Shown here piece after piece: positions 25,151-37,434 of a DNA stretch of 64,000 bases. Numbering within the stretch: position 1 is the stretch's first letter; each line of letters opens with the position of its first letter. Made by a program: the position numbers and the translations under genes. This DNA is from Boswellia sacra (Eukaryota; Streptophyta; Magnoliopsida; Sapindales; Burseraceae): the NCBI GenBank assembly GCA_013180625.2, contig SNVD02003292.1, forward strand, positions 62,001 through 126,000, written 5' to 3'. Under the pieces are notes generated by a model. It had not been told where the DNA came from, made no database searches, and saw nothing but the letters and a program-made list of their open reading frames with translations.

Positions 25151-25376
25151 CCTGCCAAAGCAATCAGCTCAGTAGGATCTGCTGCAACTTCTCTGATTCC
25201 AGGAGGCATCTCATCGTGTGTTTCATATGGCTCTTCAAAAACCTGTGTCCTGTGGCTGATTTCTCATGTTTTCATTTTTTATGTCACTATAACAAAATAA
25301 CTATTGTTCTTGGAGTGGCTGTGCCTCAGGCTCGCAAAGCATCATTGGCACGATTTTTGGAGAAGCGCAAGGAAAG
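25151..25376 (+). pseudogene. JAZ-like: JAZ (TIFY) gene fragment with the N-terminal part of the Jas motif
   Basis: JAZ proteins repress jasmonate responses by binding MYC factors and COI1 through the Jas motif. The frame reads VPQARKASLARFLEKRKER, a near-perfect Jas core, and then meets a GT donor at 25,377. Known JAZ genes carry a conserved intron at this very place, splitting off the last X5PY residues, so the boundary fits a genomic capture. The preceding stretch (25,151-25,254), after a TAG acceptor, reads AKAISSVGSAATSLIPGGIS and fits the Ser-rich linker before Jas. No TIFY domain and no downstream Jas half were found. The fragment lies in the sense of the element's own genes. Confidence 0.8.
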
Positions 25377-25379
25377 GTA

Positions 25380-26690
25380 TTTACGAGTTCTCTCAGTTTG
25401 TGTATGGTTTTTTTACTTTATTTAGAGATATCCTGACAGTTTTGAGTTGTCCGAGTACTTCTCATAAAGCTTTCGACAACGATCCACATTACCAAGTTGC
25501 AATTCTATCTCAATGTACTTCTTAAATATCTGTTTCTAGCAAGCAGATCAGTGTGAAATAGTAACTTCATATCATTCATTTTCATTAAAACTTGGCATCA
25601 ACCAAAAAATTACCTTATCCTTAGGAGCCTTTCCAATCGTATTGCCTAAAATTTGTCAAGAACCATTGATATTTAACTGCCTTATTTCGAATTTGGCAGC
25701 TAAGAGCCATATCTTCGCAAATGAAAATTTCTTGTGAGGAATCAGATTAAGACACTCGCTGAAAAAAGTCAAAGTGAATATTAAAATCCTTCCTTTACTC
25801 ATTGATGAACATGAAAAAGAAATGGTAATCCTGACATTTAATAAGTAATGGAAAATAATATCAACTCATATATCAGAAATTTATTTTAAACTATGAACTG
25901 ACGGGCAATTTTTGAGCTGTATATTTTATAACAACAGTGAATATTTTGAGGTGAGGATTCATATTTCTAATGAGAGGAAATTTAAATAAATAAATAAAAA
26001 ATTTGCATGAACGTTTAAGGAGTGATTTTTAGAAATGGCTCGTAAAACTTAGTTGGAACCTATTATAAGTTATGTTCGGAATTTTTGCAACTAGAAATTT
26101 ATCTAATTTATAAGAGCCCACCTTCTCCAAGAGTTTACTTTATTATATATGAGGTATGAAGAGAAGAGATCCAACTTCTTCGGCCTTGCTTCCAACTTTT
26201 CAGATGCATATATGTATATGTGGCACTTGTACTGTATCCAAGGTACTGTGTATTAATTCTGTTACCCTAAGATTGTGCAGATACTTTACAGGTGTGAAAT
26301 CAAATAGTTCTTATGAATATAGCTACCATGATACACAACATATGTAAATGTATATTTTTTTTGTGTGAGCCTGTTGGGAAAGTTGAATCTGTAGAGCACT
26401 TAATTTTCTGTAATTAAGATATAAGTAGTTTAATTTATGTGGTGCTAAGGTACTAAATTTTTGACTTTATTTATCAAGTTTAAATATATAAAAATTGAGG
26501 TACTTAATTTTCTGTAATTAAGATATAAGTAGTTTAATTTTTGACTTTATTTACAAGTGTAATTAAGAGAGAAAGTACTTCGAAAGAGCTATACAAAATT
26601 CATGCGATAGAAACAGTGATATAACTTCTAATGCGATGGAAACAATCATAGAACTCAAAATAATACCATTGACTTGTGTTTAGTTTATAA
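25380..26690. other. Unassigned interior of CACTA element 2
   Basis: No gene is recognised. A 35-bp direct repeat (core TTCTGTAATTAAGATATAAG) occurs at about 26,402 and 26,504. Confidence 0.4.
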
Positions 26691-26699
26691 GTTGTAATA

Positions 26700-26912
26700 T
26701 TGTTTTTCGAAAAATCTGTATTTTCATTCTTTGTTACAGTGTTCGTTCTATCACATGCCTGTTTGGTTAAAACTTCATTTATGCAAGTAGAACTAGATGA
26801 AAGGGGCTATTTTCGTGAAGAAGATGTTCAATGGGTTAGACAAGGAGTTGAGGGAACAACAGTGATCATCAATCGAGAAGACAATGATGATGATATGGAT
26901 GATGTTGATTGA
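26700..26912 (+). pseudogene. C-terminal tail of a CACTA TNP2-like transposase
   Basis: The last 42 residues, QVELDERGYFREEDVQWVRQ followed by GVEGTTV and an Asp-rich end, resemble the C-terminus of plant En/Spm TNP2-type transposases. It precedes the second CACTA gene in the usual order. The catalytic part is missing from the element, so only a tail remains. The first 27 residues of the frame may be intron. Confidence 0.5.
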
Positions 26913-27173
26913 CAGTACTTCATTCGACATGTTTTTTTGGATTTCATGTTTTTTCATATGGCTTTTGTTTTAGGGGCATTCTACTTTTGTCCTATTATGT
27001 GACTTCCCCTCCACTATGTGTAACCATTACTTTTTATGAATGAAATATATAATTTGTTCAATTAAACTTGTATGGATTCTAATATTTTATTATATGCATA
27101 TATTACTTATCGTGGAACTTAAACAAATATATTAGCATTCTTTGACTGTGAATGTTTTTAGAATAGATAACTA

Positions 27174-28530
27174 TGCCGCCAAAGAGACCAAGGGACACCT
27201 CCATGGAGAGTATAATAGAAAGAGAAGTAGAAGCTCGATGACAGGCGGCAACATCTTCTCAAACTCAAACAAATAATGAAGGTATATACATGTTTATTTA
27301 AATATCCTAAAATTTAAGATTGTTTAAATATTTGTTGTTCTTTTTTTTTTTAAATTTAAGATTGTTTAAACATTTTTTGTTCTTTTTTTATAGATACGGG
27401 TGGTACATCAGGTGTTGTGAGAGGACGTGGAGCAGCTCGTACTGTTCGCGAGTGGGGTACAGGCCAAAGGTTGCATATTCAGTTTAACTCTCAATGGCAA
27501 CCAATAAACGCAAACAAAGACAAATTAACCACCCAACTTGGAATCATAGCCAAAAATGGGAACATGGCTCCATTGACTTGTCCTCGGTGGCAAAATATGC
27601 CATCACATCTTTTGGATGCCATCTGGAAAGAAGTGAAGGTTATTTATCTGAAACAAATCCATAAGATAACATGTAGATTGAGTTTGTACCTGGATTAATC
27701 TTTTGAATTATTTATTCATCCATTACCGATAATTTAATTATCTGAAACAAATCCATAAGGTTATTTACTGTTTAAATGATAAGGAATGGAGAGTAAACTG
27801 ATCGCATTAGTGTCTTCGTCAAGACAAGAACAAAAAGTAATGGCGAAGTAGGTGATGATGAAAGTGCAGAAATAATTGTAAGTTCTTTAATCTTTTGAAT
27901 TATTTATTCATCCACTACCGATAATTTAATTTTTGCATAATACAATATCTTTATTAAGTTGTTATTTCTTTCCACTATGTTGTAGAGCCAATTTAATGAA
28001 GGTTTGTCTCAATTTTCACAAGACCAACAAACCCAACAAGTGAGAGAACAAGTCTTTGGGAATGTGATGGGACCTGATCACCGCGGTTATGCCCGGACAT
28101 ATGGTTTTGGTCCATCTCCGATTGACGTTTCTGGCAGTAGTTCATTGGATGTTCACTTGAGGGAAGAGTTGGGTAATTTGTAGCAGGAACACCACAACTT
28201 GAAGGAAGCACATAGAAACTTGAATGAAGCACACAACAACTTGAAGCAAGATCACAACAACATGAAAATGATGTATGATGAAGTTGTTTCCTTCCTGCAG
28301 GAGAGGTTTCCAGAGTTTGCTGAGCGGCGTGCTACAAGACTGGTATTTGCTTATTTTTAAAGTTAAAAATGTGATTTCAATTGACTCATATTTTTCACTT
28401 ATGTTTCATGTTTTTTTTTTTTACAAATAGGTCCTAGATGCTTCAAGTGGACATCATAGTCGTTTCCAATATGATAGTCATGGAACAAACAACCTCACAG
28501 ATCGTGATTCAAATCACGACAATGAATAGG
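27174..28530 (+). pseudogene. Plant Ptta/En/Spm transposase (Transposase_24-type), five exons, two stops
   Basis: Exon 1 (27,174-27,281) begins MPPKRPRDTSMESIIE. Exon 2 (27,394-27,638) carries GRGAARTVREWGTGQRLHI and NKDKLTTQLGIIAKNGNMAP, typical of the PF03004 core. Exon 3 (about 27,783-27,873) reads ISVFVKTRTKSNG. Exon 4 (27,987-28,342) has GYARTYGFGPSPIDVSG and a repeated coiled stretch (HRNLNEAHNNLKQDHNN). Exon 5 (28,432-28,530) ends in TAG after DRDSNHDNE. GT/AG borders are kept. An in-frame TGA in exon 1 (27,239) and TAG in exon 4 (28,181) break it. In CACTA elements this protein binds the subterminal repeats. Confidence 0.75.
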
Positions 28531-28914
28531 TATGTAAATGAAATTATACAATTTGTTTTAAATTTCATAATGTTACTTAATGATTATAATCTTGATTACA
28601 AAAATATTCTTGCAGGTTGTTTGTCAAGTTTTACGGCTTAGTTATCAAATGATTGAGTTTTGTGGATGCTGCCTCATTATGTAACTGACCAGATGTTTAA
28701 ATATTTGATTAAATGATGTTGAATAGTTTGAATGATGAATGTTTGATGTTTGGTTTGTTTACGGTTAAACTATTTATATGATATATTTTGATAGTTGATT
28801 TTATTCTATTATATTTATTGAATGATTGGAGAAACATATCAAAATATTTTTGTTGGACAGGTTATTTAAACATTAAACAGTAAATTATATTTCGCAGGAA
28901 CTGAATTTACTCCA

Positions 28915-29365
28915 AAAAAGCCATTTATGGCGGTTTCATGGTCGTCGCAAATGCTATTTTTGAAATAAATTAATTATTTATACAGCGGTTTAAAACCGCC
29001 TCATATACGGCTTTATACGGCGGTTTCAAAACCGACTAAAACAACTTTATATGGCGGGAAATAAACCGCCGTATAAAGCCGTATATGAGGCGGTTTTAAA
29101 CCCGCCGTATAAATGAACTTTTACGGCGGTTTTAAAACCGCCGTATATTTACGGCGTTCATTAAACCGCCGTAAAAGGGTGTGTTATATGCCAATCCCAT
29201 TTCGTCGTAGGTTTTTACATCGAACACGTGAACCGCCGTTTAAAACTATATGCGGCGGGTTGAAATCGCCGTAAAAGCTTTTACTGCCGCTGTTTTTACG
29301 GTGGTTGTAAACCGCCGTAAATGATATTTTGCAGCGGTTTCGGCCCGCCGCAAAAGCCTTTCAAT
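28915..29365. repeat. Right subterminal palindrome array of CACTA element 2
   Basis: More than ten copies of GGCGGTTT / AAACCGCC occur in both orientations. They include a perfect 40-bp inverted repeat with arms 28,987-29,026 and 29,063-29,102 and a 36-base loop. It matches the left-end palindromes and is the likely transposase-binding region. Confidence 0.9.
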
Positions 29366-29543
29366 GTTGTAGTGTCTTACTGTTGATTCAGCGGAGGTCT
29401 TCATCCTGCAAATTTTAAAAATACAGATAAATAAATTTTATGCTAAGTTATTTAAAATTTTTAATGCCCACGCCTAATCTTTTATCTTCTCATCACTTGG
29501 CAGTTGAGTTGAGCCTACCAAGTCTTATCGCCTCTGATTATTA

Positions 29544-29544
<1 letters not shown>

Positions 29545-29620
<76 letters not shown>

Positions 29621-29641
29621 CGCGCGCGCGTGCGTATGTAT
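29545..29641. repeat. Compound microsatellite (TA)n(TG)n(CG)n
   Basis: About 40 bases of TA are followed by about 28 of TG and a short CGCGCGCG run, in a gap between two transposons. Confidence 0.95.
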
Positions 29642-30145
29642 GTAATTGGCATAATAATTAATATATAAATTTGTTTGAGTCGTTATATACAAAGTAGCCA
29701 ATTAGTGTCAATTGCATTGGAAAAGACAAATAAAAAACCCATAATGTAGTAACTTTTAGATATGGATGGAGGTAACTCTAAGACATAATAGTTAGTAAAA
29801 GTTAATAAAATAGGGGAAAAATAATATTTATTGGGTTTAGCTACAATGAATCTTATGTATCAAAACATCCTTTTTCTGGAGTAAAATAATACTATAATTA
29901 ATACGAGGTTATAATTGAAATTAAAGTACATAATGATAAAACAAGAGGCAACCGGTGGTTTCACCAGTTTTGTAAAAATATATTATTCTTTTTATTTTTC
30001 TTTGGTAAATTAAAATTAACACGTAAAATCAGAAGGGCAAAGCAAATTAAGATGTAAAAGTGGAAGGATGAAGCAAAAGGGGAGTGGAATGAAGAAATCA
30101 TTTGAATCTTAGGGTTCAACTTTCTCTCAGCGGTGTCTCTTTCTT

Positions 30146-30735
30146 CACTTCAATCTCTCCATCAAGAACATTATAACACTCATATTCATCTTCAAGGTAA
30201 ACATATCCAGATTTCATCCTCAGAATTGTAAGTCATGGCTACAACGATCTACCCTTTAATCTTTTCGAGATTGTCTATATTGGGCTTTTGTTTTTTGCTT
30301 GAGGTTTTGCTTCTTTTTTTGTTTTCTTTCTTTCTTCGTGTGCGAATTGGAGTTGGATATTGTTTTTGCATGTAGAAATCTAATTGTATTCATTTGTTTG
30401 TCAGGGTTGAAGCAAAATCATGGAAAAAAAAGATTCATCTTTCCCTTCCTCTGTCTTGTTGTTCCCTTCACTCTCTCCGTCAAGAAAACAAGCCACTCAA
30501 ATTCATCTTCAAGTTTTATGTATTCAGATTTCGTTAACAGAATTGTAAGTATTAGGGTTTTGATTCGTTTTGACTCTCTTAAACATCCTAACCATTAATT
30601 TTTTTGAGATTATCGGTGTTAGGTTTCCGATTTTTGCTTGAGATTTTCCTTCTTCTTTTTTTTTTTTTTCTTAAAATTGGGGTTAGGTATTATACTTGCA
30701 TAAAGAAATCTGTAAGGTTTCATTTGTTTGTTAAG
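30146..30735 (+). repeat. Diverged tandem duplication of a leader-like segment
   Basis: Two copies (about 30,146-30,415 and 30,467-30,735) share the order 'caatctctccatcaagaa', 'attcatcttcaag', 'cagatttc', 'agaattgtaagt', 'gagattgtc', 'ttttgcttgag' and 'catttgtttgt'. The arrangement resembles a 5' UTR exon, donor and first intron of a plant gene. No coding sequence follows. Confidence 0.6.
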
Positions 30736-31033
30736 CTGAGGTAGAGTTGTAGATGTTTAATGGAGTCCAAAGGGTCACTGGAAAGGATGGTGGAGTAGCA
30801 GTAGTTAAGTTTTTTTTTTTTTTTCTAGGTTTGGAATTTGTGTTGGTAATTGATTAATATATATCTGGGAGAGTTTTTTTTTTTTTTTCCTGATGCTGCT
30901 TTTCTTTCTGATATTTCTAATGTGGATTTAAGATTAACGAAATTTGAAGTAAAAATTAAAAAAAAAAAATCATTTAAATTGGGGCTTCTTTGTATTATTA
31001 ATGGGGTAAATAGCAGCACTACTCTATATTAAC

Positions 31034-31036
<3 letters not shown>

Positions 31037-31094
<58 letters not shown>
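31037..31094. repeat. (TA)n microsatellite
   Basis: About 58 bases of uninterrupted TA repeats. Confidence 0.95.
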
Positions 31095-31098
<4 letters not shown>

Positions 31099-31099
31099 C

Positions 31100-33440
31100 A
31101 AGTGGATCCATAGTTTAGTTATTATGGTTTGTATTAATGTTAAAAGTAGAGTGGTTTCATTTGTATCCGACTTATAAATGAAAGAGTCCCTATTTTCACT
31201 TAAAATGAGGATAAAATACTAAAACAAAAATTGTTAAAAACAATCGTTTGTATTAGTTCATTCTCTGCACTGTAGTTTTCTCTTTCCCAAAAAAATTCAT
31301 ATTATTAAATCTTAATTGCTTTGCATACCAAATCTCAACCCTTAATCTTTAGTTTCTGTTTCAATACTAAGTGTTATTATTCTTGTTCTTTTAGAGTCCC
31401 CGCCAAAAGTTGTTTAAGCCTCGTAAGCCGCATAACTTTCTCTTGCTTGAAATATTAATTTACATTTCTCCAGATATTACCATCCACCATTCCTAAAGCA
31501 CATATGAGAATCTTTCTTCACTGATTAGGACTATTTAAAAATGAAAATGTGTTGTATTTTGTAAACTTTATGGAATAATCTCTTCATTATTATTGTGTTT
31601 AGAAAGATCCTTACGTAAATTGAAGGTTAACCAGGTGGAGGACTTGGAGCGTGCCGCATCGGTTCATGCTTATAGAAAAAAAATATTGATTAATCAATAA
31701 TAAATTAGGTCCCGTTTACTTTTTACATTTCATGTAAGTCGTTAATAATTTTATTTTGTAATCATATTATTTTTTGAAGTTATAGTTCTTTAATGTACAT
31801 ATACTAAAATATATTTGTTTACATGATTTTCTTTTTATAGCTTTGTAATTTGATTGTATATTGTTTTTTGTTGTTGCCAGTTGCCAAAAACTATAAATGT
31901 TTTGGCAATTTGGCGTCTAATTTGCTGAATAATTCTTTATTTGAAAGTTAGTTTACAAAGTAATTGATTCCTTAATTATGTGTGTATGTTTGTGTCTGTA
32001 TGAGTGTGTCTGTGTGTGTATATTACATATCTATCGACATTTTGAATTTTAATTAGAAAAGGTATAACAACAGGGTTCTAAGAAGTTTTAAGATTTTTAT
32101 CTTCCAATTAGGCTAAATTCATTTTTGATTCCTGTCCCCCTTTTTTTTTGCTTGACCAGAATTTCAAAATATATTGTCACTAATGCTGAATTGACGTTAC
32201 TAGCTTAAAGTATTACTTATTCATTGAATTTAGTTTTTGCTTTGCACTTTCCAATAGGGTTGCTAACATGTTATAATTGATTATATATTTTTTATGTTAA
32301 AAATTAAAACCTTTCTTTTAATCTTTTGTATTTATTTATCTTTTTTTAATATATATAACAATTTTCATGTATAAAGGGTTTCAATGGCTGTTGGTAAGAG
32401 GAAGCAACATAAAAGTTTTTAAGAAAATATGATAATGAAGTAACAATTTTATTTTTAGTGAATGTTCATATTACAATTTTTTGATTCAAATGTTTATGTA
32501 CTTTTTTTTAAGTCCATTATATAGAGCATCATAAAGATAACAAGATTCTTTGATTTTGTTAGTTTTTGAGTTATGAAAATTTTGTTCTTCCAGTCACGAT
32601 TGTTTTAAGTCTTGTAATTAAGAGGGCTTTCTTATTCAGTAAAGTAAGTATTTTTATTGTTTTAATTCTTCAAATTAATACTAATAGTAAAGACTGTTTC
32701 ACATATTGAGCAGTACAGGAACCTGCATATATATAAAAATGTGTATTCAATTCTACAAGATACAATTTAATTAGAGATAATACAAGAGTAATTGGGTTTT
32801 GAAATTGGAATTCAAGTGATAATTTAGATTAACGCATAGTCTAACTTGAAGGGCCAAAAACTTTAGTAGGTGATGCTCGACCTAGGCAGGACAAAAAAAA
32901 AAAATTTGATTTCGGGTTTTACATGTAGGACATGATTTGGTTATGTAAACAAAACAATCAAGACATCATTGACTTGGTTTTTCAGGACTTGATATAGTAA
33001 AATACACAGAAGTAATTATAACCTACTAGATGTGGTTTTTTTTTTTCAATTACAAATAAAATTAATTTATATGTGTGGTGCTAATCCACGGAATTCAGAT
33101 ATTATGGTCCTCTACAACTTTTCCAACACACAATAGCTTTGGTTCAGTACGGTTAGTCAACAAAATGTCGATATTATGTTTATCAATTTTTCATATATTA
33201 GTTTGGCATTTTTTTAAACAATTAGTACTCAAAAAAAAAGTAAAGCACACATGTCATTCAAATGACTCAACCAAGGATAAAATTCTATGGCAAAGTGCAA
33301 GCAATAAAAGGTAAACATATGAAAGATCATAATTTACAATTACAACCAAAAAATAAAAATTATATATAAATAAAATTAAAAATAACTAATAGCGGTCTAA
33401 TAATTAGAGATAGAGTCTACTGAATGATTAAAAATTATAG
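31100..33440. other. AT-rich interior of the MULE-like element
   Basis: No recognisable gene; short frames only. Confidence 0.45.
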
Positions 33441-33449
33441 TATTGTTAA

Positions 33450-35700
33450 TTGTGAGAGTTGCTTTAATTTACAATCAAACATGGACTTATAAGGAATAAT
33501 GAACTTGTAAAGCATAACATTAACTTGTAAAATAGAACGCAAAAATTACAACAAGGTTAACTAAAGTTGTAATTAGAAACGTCTTAGTTACAACCTGACA
33601 CCTAAAAGTAGCAAAATCAGACTTTTAACTTATAATCAAATGTGGGCTTGTAACAAGAAATGATAAACTTGTAAAGCATAACATTAACTTGTAAATACAA
33701 AATGAAAATTGCAACAAGGTTAACCAAAGTTATAATTAAGAACGTCTTAGCTGTAGCCTGACACCTAAAAGTAGCAAAATTAAATTTTTAACTTCCAAAC
33801 AAACGTGAACGTCTAACAAGGAACGATGAACTTGTAAAATATAACATTGACTTGTAAAATACAACGTGAAAATAACAACAAGGTAGCCAAAATTATAATT
33901 AGGAACGTCTTAGTCGCAACTTGACACTTAAATGTAGCAAAATCAAACTTTTAACTTGCAATGAAACGTGGACTTGTAATAAGGAAGGATGAACTTGTAA
34001 AACATAATCTTGGCTTGTAAGATAAGTGAAAATTGCAAAAAGGTTAACCAAAGTTATAATTAGGAATGTCTCAGTTACAACCTGACACCTAAAACTAGCA
34101 AAATCAAACCTTGAACTTGCAATCAAACTTGGACTGTTAATCAGGAGTGATTAACTTGTAAAATATAACGTTAACTTGTGAAAAAGAACATGAAAATTGT
34201 GACAAGGTTAACCAAAATTGTAATTAGGAACATCTTAGTTGCAGTCTAACAACTAAAATTAGGAAAATCAAATCTTTAACTTGCAACCAAACGTCGAATT
34301 GTAACAAGGAATCATAAACTTGTAAAACATAATGTTAACTTGTAAAATAGAATGTGACAATTTGAACAAGATTAACCAAAGTTGTAATTAAGAATATCTT
34401 AGTTGTGATGCGATCTAACACCTAAAAAGTAGCAAAACCAATGTCCAATTGTAACAAGGAATCATAAACTTGTAAAACATAATGTTAACTTGTAAATAGA
34501 ATGTGACAATTGCAACAAGATTAACCAAAGTTGTGATTAGGAATATCTTACTTGCGATGCTATTTGACACCTAAAAGTAGCGAAATCAAGCCTTTAACTT
34601 GCAATCATATAGACTTGTAACAAAAACAGTGAACTTGTAAATATAACCTTGACTTGTAAAATCAACATGAAAATTACAACAAAGTTAACCAAAGTTGTAA
34701 TTAGGAACGTCTCATTGGCAACTTGACACCTAAAAGTAGCAAAATCAAACCTTCAACTTGTAATCATATGTAGACTTGTAAAAAGGAACGATGAACTTGT
34801 AAAATATAATGTTAACTTATAAAATACAACGTGAAAATTGTAACAAGGTTAACCAAAGTTGTAATGAGGAACATCTTAGTTGCAGTCTAATAACTAAAAA
34901 TAGCAAAATCAAACCTTTAACTTGTAGTCAAACATCGAATTGTAATAAGGAATGATGAATTTGTAAAACATAACGTTAACTTGCAAAATACAACGTGACA
35001 ATTGCAACAAAGTTAACCAAAGTTGTAATTAGGAACGTCTTAGTTGCAACCTAACACCTAAAGTAGCAAAATCAAACATTTAACTTGCAATCATATGTAG
35101 ACTTGTAAAAAGGAACGATGAACTTGTAAAACATTATGTTAACTTGCAAAATAGAGCATTACACTTGCAACAAGGTTAACCAAAATTGTCATAAGAAACA
35201 TCAAAGTTGCAACATGACACCTAAAATTAGAAAAATATAACCATAGGTAGACTTGTAACATAGAATGATGAACTTGTAAAACCTAACATTAACTTGTGAA
35301 ATAAAACATAACATTCGTAACAAGATTAACTAACATTGTAACAAGGAACATCAAAATTCTAACATGACACTTAAAACTAGTAATTAAATCAAACCTTTAA
35401 CTCACAGCTATACCTAGACTTGTAACATGAAACGATGAACTTGTGAAACCTAACATTAACTTGTAAAATAGAACATAACACTAGCAATAAGGTTAACCAA
35501 GATTGTAACAAAGAACATCAAAATTGTAACATGACACCTAAAACTAGTAAAATCAAACCTTTAACATGAAATTATACGTGGACTTGTAGCAAAGAGCGAT
35601 GAACATATAAAACTTAACATTAGCTTGTGAAATGTAACATGAAACTCACAACAAATCAAAACAAAGTTGAGCGCAAAGCACAAACTTGTAACATAATAAC
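33450..35700. repeat. Satellite-like tandem array, unit about 163 bp, 13-14 copies
   Basis: The landmark 'gga/acgtcttag' recurs at 33,581, 33,744, 33,907, 34,069, 34,232, 34,396, 34,545, 34,709, 34,873, 35,037, 35,200, 35,350 and 35,517. The spacing is mostly 162-164 bp, with two shorter units (149 and 150) and one longer (167). Each unit holds several ACTTGTAAAA words, GGTTAACCAAAGTTGTAAT and GACACCTAAAAGTAGCAAAA. Units diverge more toward the right. No unit has coding potential. Confidence 0.92.
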
Positions 35701-36115
35701 ATTAAAGTTGCTAAATCAATTGATTCTCTTTATTTCTTTTAACTTGTAGAATTAGAACTAAATCATCAAATAAAAATAACTTCTAAAATATTTATACTTT
35801 ATTAAAAAATATAGTTAATTAAAATAATTTTTTTTAAGAAGTTGTCTTCACTTTTTAATAATTTAATTTACATGCTATGCAAGTTTATATATTTAATATA
35901 AATTAATATAACCAACTTTTATTAAAGTAATTACAAAGTAAAAAGATATATATAATAATTTTAAAAAATATATATAATTGTATAACCTGCTGTCATAGAT
36001 TAATATTTTATTTATTTATTTGCTAAATGATCTTTCAATAAAATATATATTTTTTTTCCAAAAAATAGGATGTATAGATACATGGGATGTATTGTAGCTA
36101 AACCCATATTTAATA

Positions 36116-36700
36116 TATCATTTAATTAAACATCTTAAAAGATATTATCTGATTTCTTTTCAAATCAAACCCCGAAGGGAGTAGAATCTTAGATCTTTGG
36201 TATAAATACAAAATATATTTACCAATTGACCTAGTAAGCATTGATAATCACATTTAAGAATATATAAAGCCAAAGGTTAATTAGCAGCCAAAAATTTTAT
36301 TTTTTCACCCATGTTATTAACACAACCATCCCTAAATTTTTTATTGTCTTGCTTTACACACCCTTTATTATTTCTAAGATTGTCTCTATTAATTGTATAA
36401 ATGTCATTTATTTATTTTTTCAACTTAAATTCTTTCTATACCATCTTTTTCTTCAAGTACTTCTTTATATCTTATCAAACCCTAATTTTACGAAAACAAA
36501 TAAATTGATCAATTTTAAGCAAAAAATATTTTATATAGAAAGCTTTATAATTTAATTATGATCATATGATAGAAAAATGACATTTGGTTATCGAGACATA
36601 TGCAAACACTTTATTTGAATCCTGATCTAAAAGGCTTCTAAGGATGATTATGCTCATAAAACTCTGTTTACTTCCTCACTTATTTTACTACTAACAAGGT
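36116..36700. other. AT-rich spacer
   Basis: No gene seen between the MULE-like element and the pararetroviral block. Confidence 0.45.
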
Positions 36701-36759
36701 TTGTAATGCTTAGCAATTTTCCCAGCAACCTATCTGACAAGACACAAAGACGTTACTTT

Positions 36760-37388
36760 GCCATTTTAGGTATTCCATTCTTAACACAAATATATCCATT
36801 TAAAGTTGATAGTCAAGGAATTCATGCAAAAATCATGGGAACAAAAATAAGTTTTAAATTTTTATCATCAATAGATACTAGGAAAATTCATCAATTACAA
36901 CAAAATACAATAACTAAACAAATAAATTTCATAATTAATAAACAAAATCATATAAATTATCTCCAAAAAGAAATTAAATATAAGAGAATCGAAGAGCAAC
37001 TAGAAAAGGCTAATATTAAAGATGATATAGAAGAAATAAAAAACAAATTTAAAAAAGAAGTATGTTCAAATTTGCTTAATCAATTTTAGAACAGGTAGAA
37101 ACATATAGTTACTTTGCCATATATTAAAGAATTTAATGAAAAACAAGGTTTGTAATGCTTTTTTCTGGAGAGAAAGATTTATTGCAGGATTGCCAAAATT
37201 CTTTTCAGAAAAAATAATCAATAAATTAACAGAAATAACAAGAGGAAATTCAATTCCTTGGGATAATATAACATATGGTCAATTGTTTGCTTTTATTAAA
37301 AACGTAGGTTTAGCAATATGTCAAGAACACAAAGAAAAAAGAAAAATAGAAAGTTTTGGTAAAACTATGGGTTCATTCTGTGAACAAT
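36760..37388 (+). pseudogene. Endogenous caulimovirid, left fragment (protease C-end joined to capsid C-part)
   Basis: Two polyprotein pieces are joined in non-standard order. From 36,760 to about 37,140 the frame runs from the end of an aspartic protease (ILGIPFLTQIYPF) through a Lys/Glu-rich linker to the start of the reverse transcriptase region (LPYIKEFNEKQ). At about 37,148 the sequence jumps to the C-terminal part of the coat protein (FWRERFIAGLPKFFSEKI and GSFCEQ). The first part duplicates 46,463-46,820 and the second duplicates 49,944-50,190. CACTA element 3 interrupts it at 37,388. It is a defective genomic fossil of a plant pararetrovirus. Confidence 0.8.
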
Positions 37389-37434
37389 CACTACAACAAA
37401 AAACGTCTTTTATGCCGAAAAATGACAAATATCA

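Larger units (their letters stand above)
23004..29374 (+). mobile_element. CACTA element 2, with own transposase remnants and a JAZ exon
   Basis: The left end starts CACTACAAGAAAGCGGGG and the right end finishes AATGTTGTAGTG. The flanks TCT (23,001-23,003) and TCT (29,375-29,377) are a matching 3-bp target duplication. The 6,371-bp element has subterminal arrays of GGCGGTTTTAAAACCGCC at both ends. On the plus strand it carries the tail of a TNP2-like transposase and a multi-exon Transposase_24-type gene, both broken, plus a captured JAZ fragment. It is probably a deletion derivative of an autonomous element. Confidence 0.9.
29833..36106. mobile_element. MULE-like element with long imperfect TIRs and a satellite cargo
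   Basis: The left end starts GGGTTTAGCTACAATG, and the reverse complement of 36,059-36,106 starts GGGTTTAGCTACAATA. The two ends agree at about 40 of 48 positions. The flanks are ATATTTATT (29,824-29,832) and ATATTTAAT (36,107-36,115), a 9-bp target duplication with one difference, which points to the Mutator superfamily. The 6,274-bp interior has no transposase. It holds a duplicated leader-like segment, a TA microsatellite and a large tandem array. Confidence 0.75.

Noticed and set aside
33450..35700. CRISPR-like array
   Set aside because: The repeats are adjoining, diverged 163-bp satellite units without unique spacers, in a plant nuclear context.
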